Shown piece by piece: positions 59,578-59,663 of a DNA stretch of 59,663 nucleotides. The position numbers were made by a program, and so were the translations under genes. The first letter of the stretch is position 1; each line of letters opens with the position of its first letter. Source of the DNA: a gamma proteobacterium HTCC2207 (lineage in GTDB: Bacteria; Pseudomonadota; Gammaproteobacteria; Pseudomonadales; Porticoccaceae); NCBI GenBank assembly GCA_905182275.1, contig CAJJAU010000031.1:1-59663 (forward strand). Reading direction: 5' to 3'. The notes under the pieces were generated by a model that worked only from the letters and a program-made list of their open reading frames with translations, was not told where the DNA came from and made no database searches.

Positions 59578-59663
59578 ATGTTACGAATCTCTCACGAAGC
59601 ACTGACCTTTGACGACGTTTTACTCGTGCCTGGGTATTCTGACGTCACTGCAAAAGATGTGGC
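59578..59663 (+). CDS. guaB: IMP dehydrogenase, 5' part only
   Basis: The gene runs off the right edge after 28 codons. The visible start MLRISHEALTFDDVLLVPGYS is the invariant opening of IMP dehydrogenase, the first committed step to GMP. GAGGT lies about eleven bases upstream. Catalytic loop and CBS domains are outside the window. Divergence from xseA and the promoter at 59482 agree with the assignment. Confidence 0.93.
   Translation, partial: MLRISHEALTFDDVLLVPGYSDVTAKDV

Overview
The window is a dense, almost uninterrupted stretch of bacterial chromosome, apparently from a gammaproteobacterium. No plasmid, phage, insertion sequence, CRISPR array, rRNA or tRNA gene was recognised. Gene order points to a relative of Pseudomonas and the marine Cellvibrionales/SAR92-type lineages: metG-mrp-dcd beside rnfABCDGE; purM-purN-DUF3108 divergent from DUF2066-hda; suhB/trmJ-iscRSUA-hscBA-fdx-iscX-ndk-rlmN-pilW-ispG-hisS-yfgM-bamB-der; then xseA divergent from guaB. 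The lineage is inferred from synteny and protein motifs, not from a search.

Layout. Bases 1-7200 hold the end of a TonB-like protein, pyrC-rnt, an orphan formyltransferase, argG, and a small metabolic group (threonine dehydratase-like, PhzF-like and two VOC proteins). Bases 7189-14702 (minus strand) hold the complete rnf electron-transport operon and metG. Bases 14825-21705 hold mrp, dcd, the purMN operon with two DUF genes, and the DUF2066-hda pair. Bases 21756-28287 (minus strand) hold a histidine kinase with an HD-GYP response regulator, sppA, a DUF2069 protein, wrbA and arsC. Bases 28498-31788 hold a thioredoxin-like lipoprotein, an aldehyde dehydrogenase and an amino-acid permease.

Bases 32032-37729 are the least understood part. 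Two tandem exported DUF3604 (PHP-like) proteins are followed by a membrane-anchored SurA/PpiC-type foldase and a HupE/UreJ-type membrane protein, in an apparent operon. This is my best candidate for an undescribed system, and its function is unknown.

Bases 37760-59663 are the conserved suhB-to-guaB block. It carries the full Isc iron-sulfur machinery behind a promoter that overlaps a good IscR type-1 site. Compared with the Pseudomonas order it has two exported hydrolases inserted around iscX and a methionine gamma-lyase/Lrp pair inserted between der and xseA. cysE and rodZ are missing from their usual places.

Most neighbouring genes overlap by 1-4 bases or are only a few bases apart. No gene-free stretch exceeds about 260 bases. 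The larger gaps (24844-25070, 28288-28497, 31789-32031, 47599-47858, 59343-59577) are upstream regions of flanking genes. I found promoter candidates in three of them and nothing convincing in 24844-25070 or 28288-28497.
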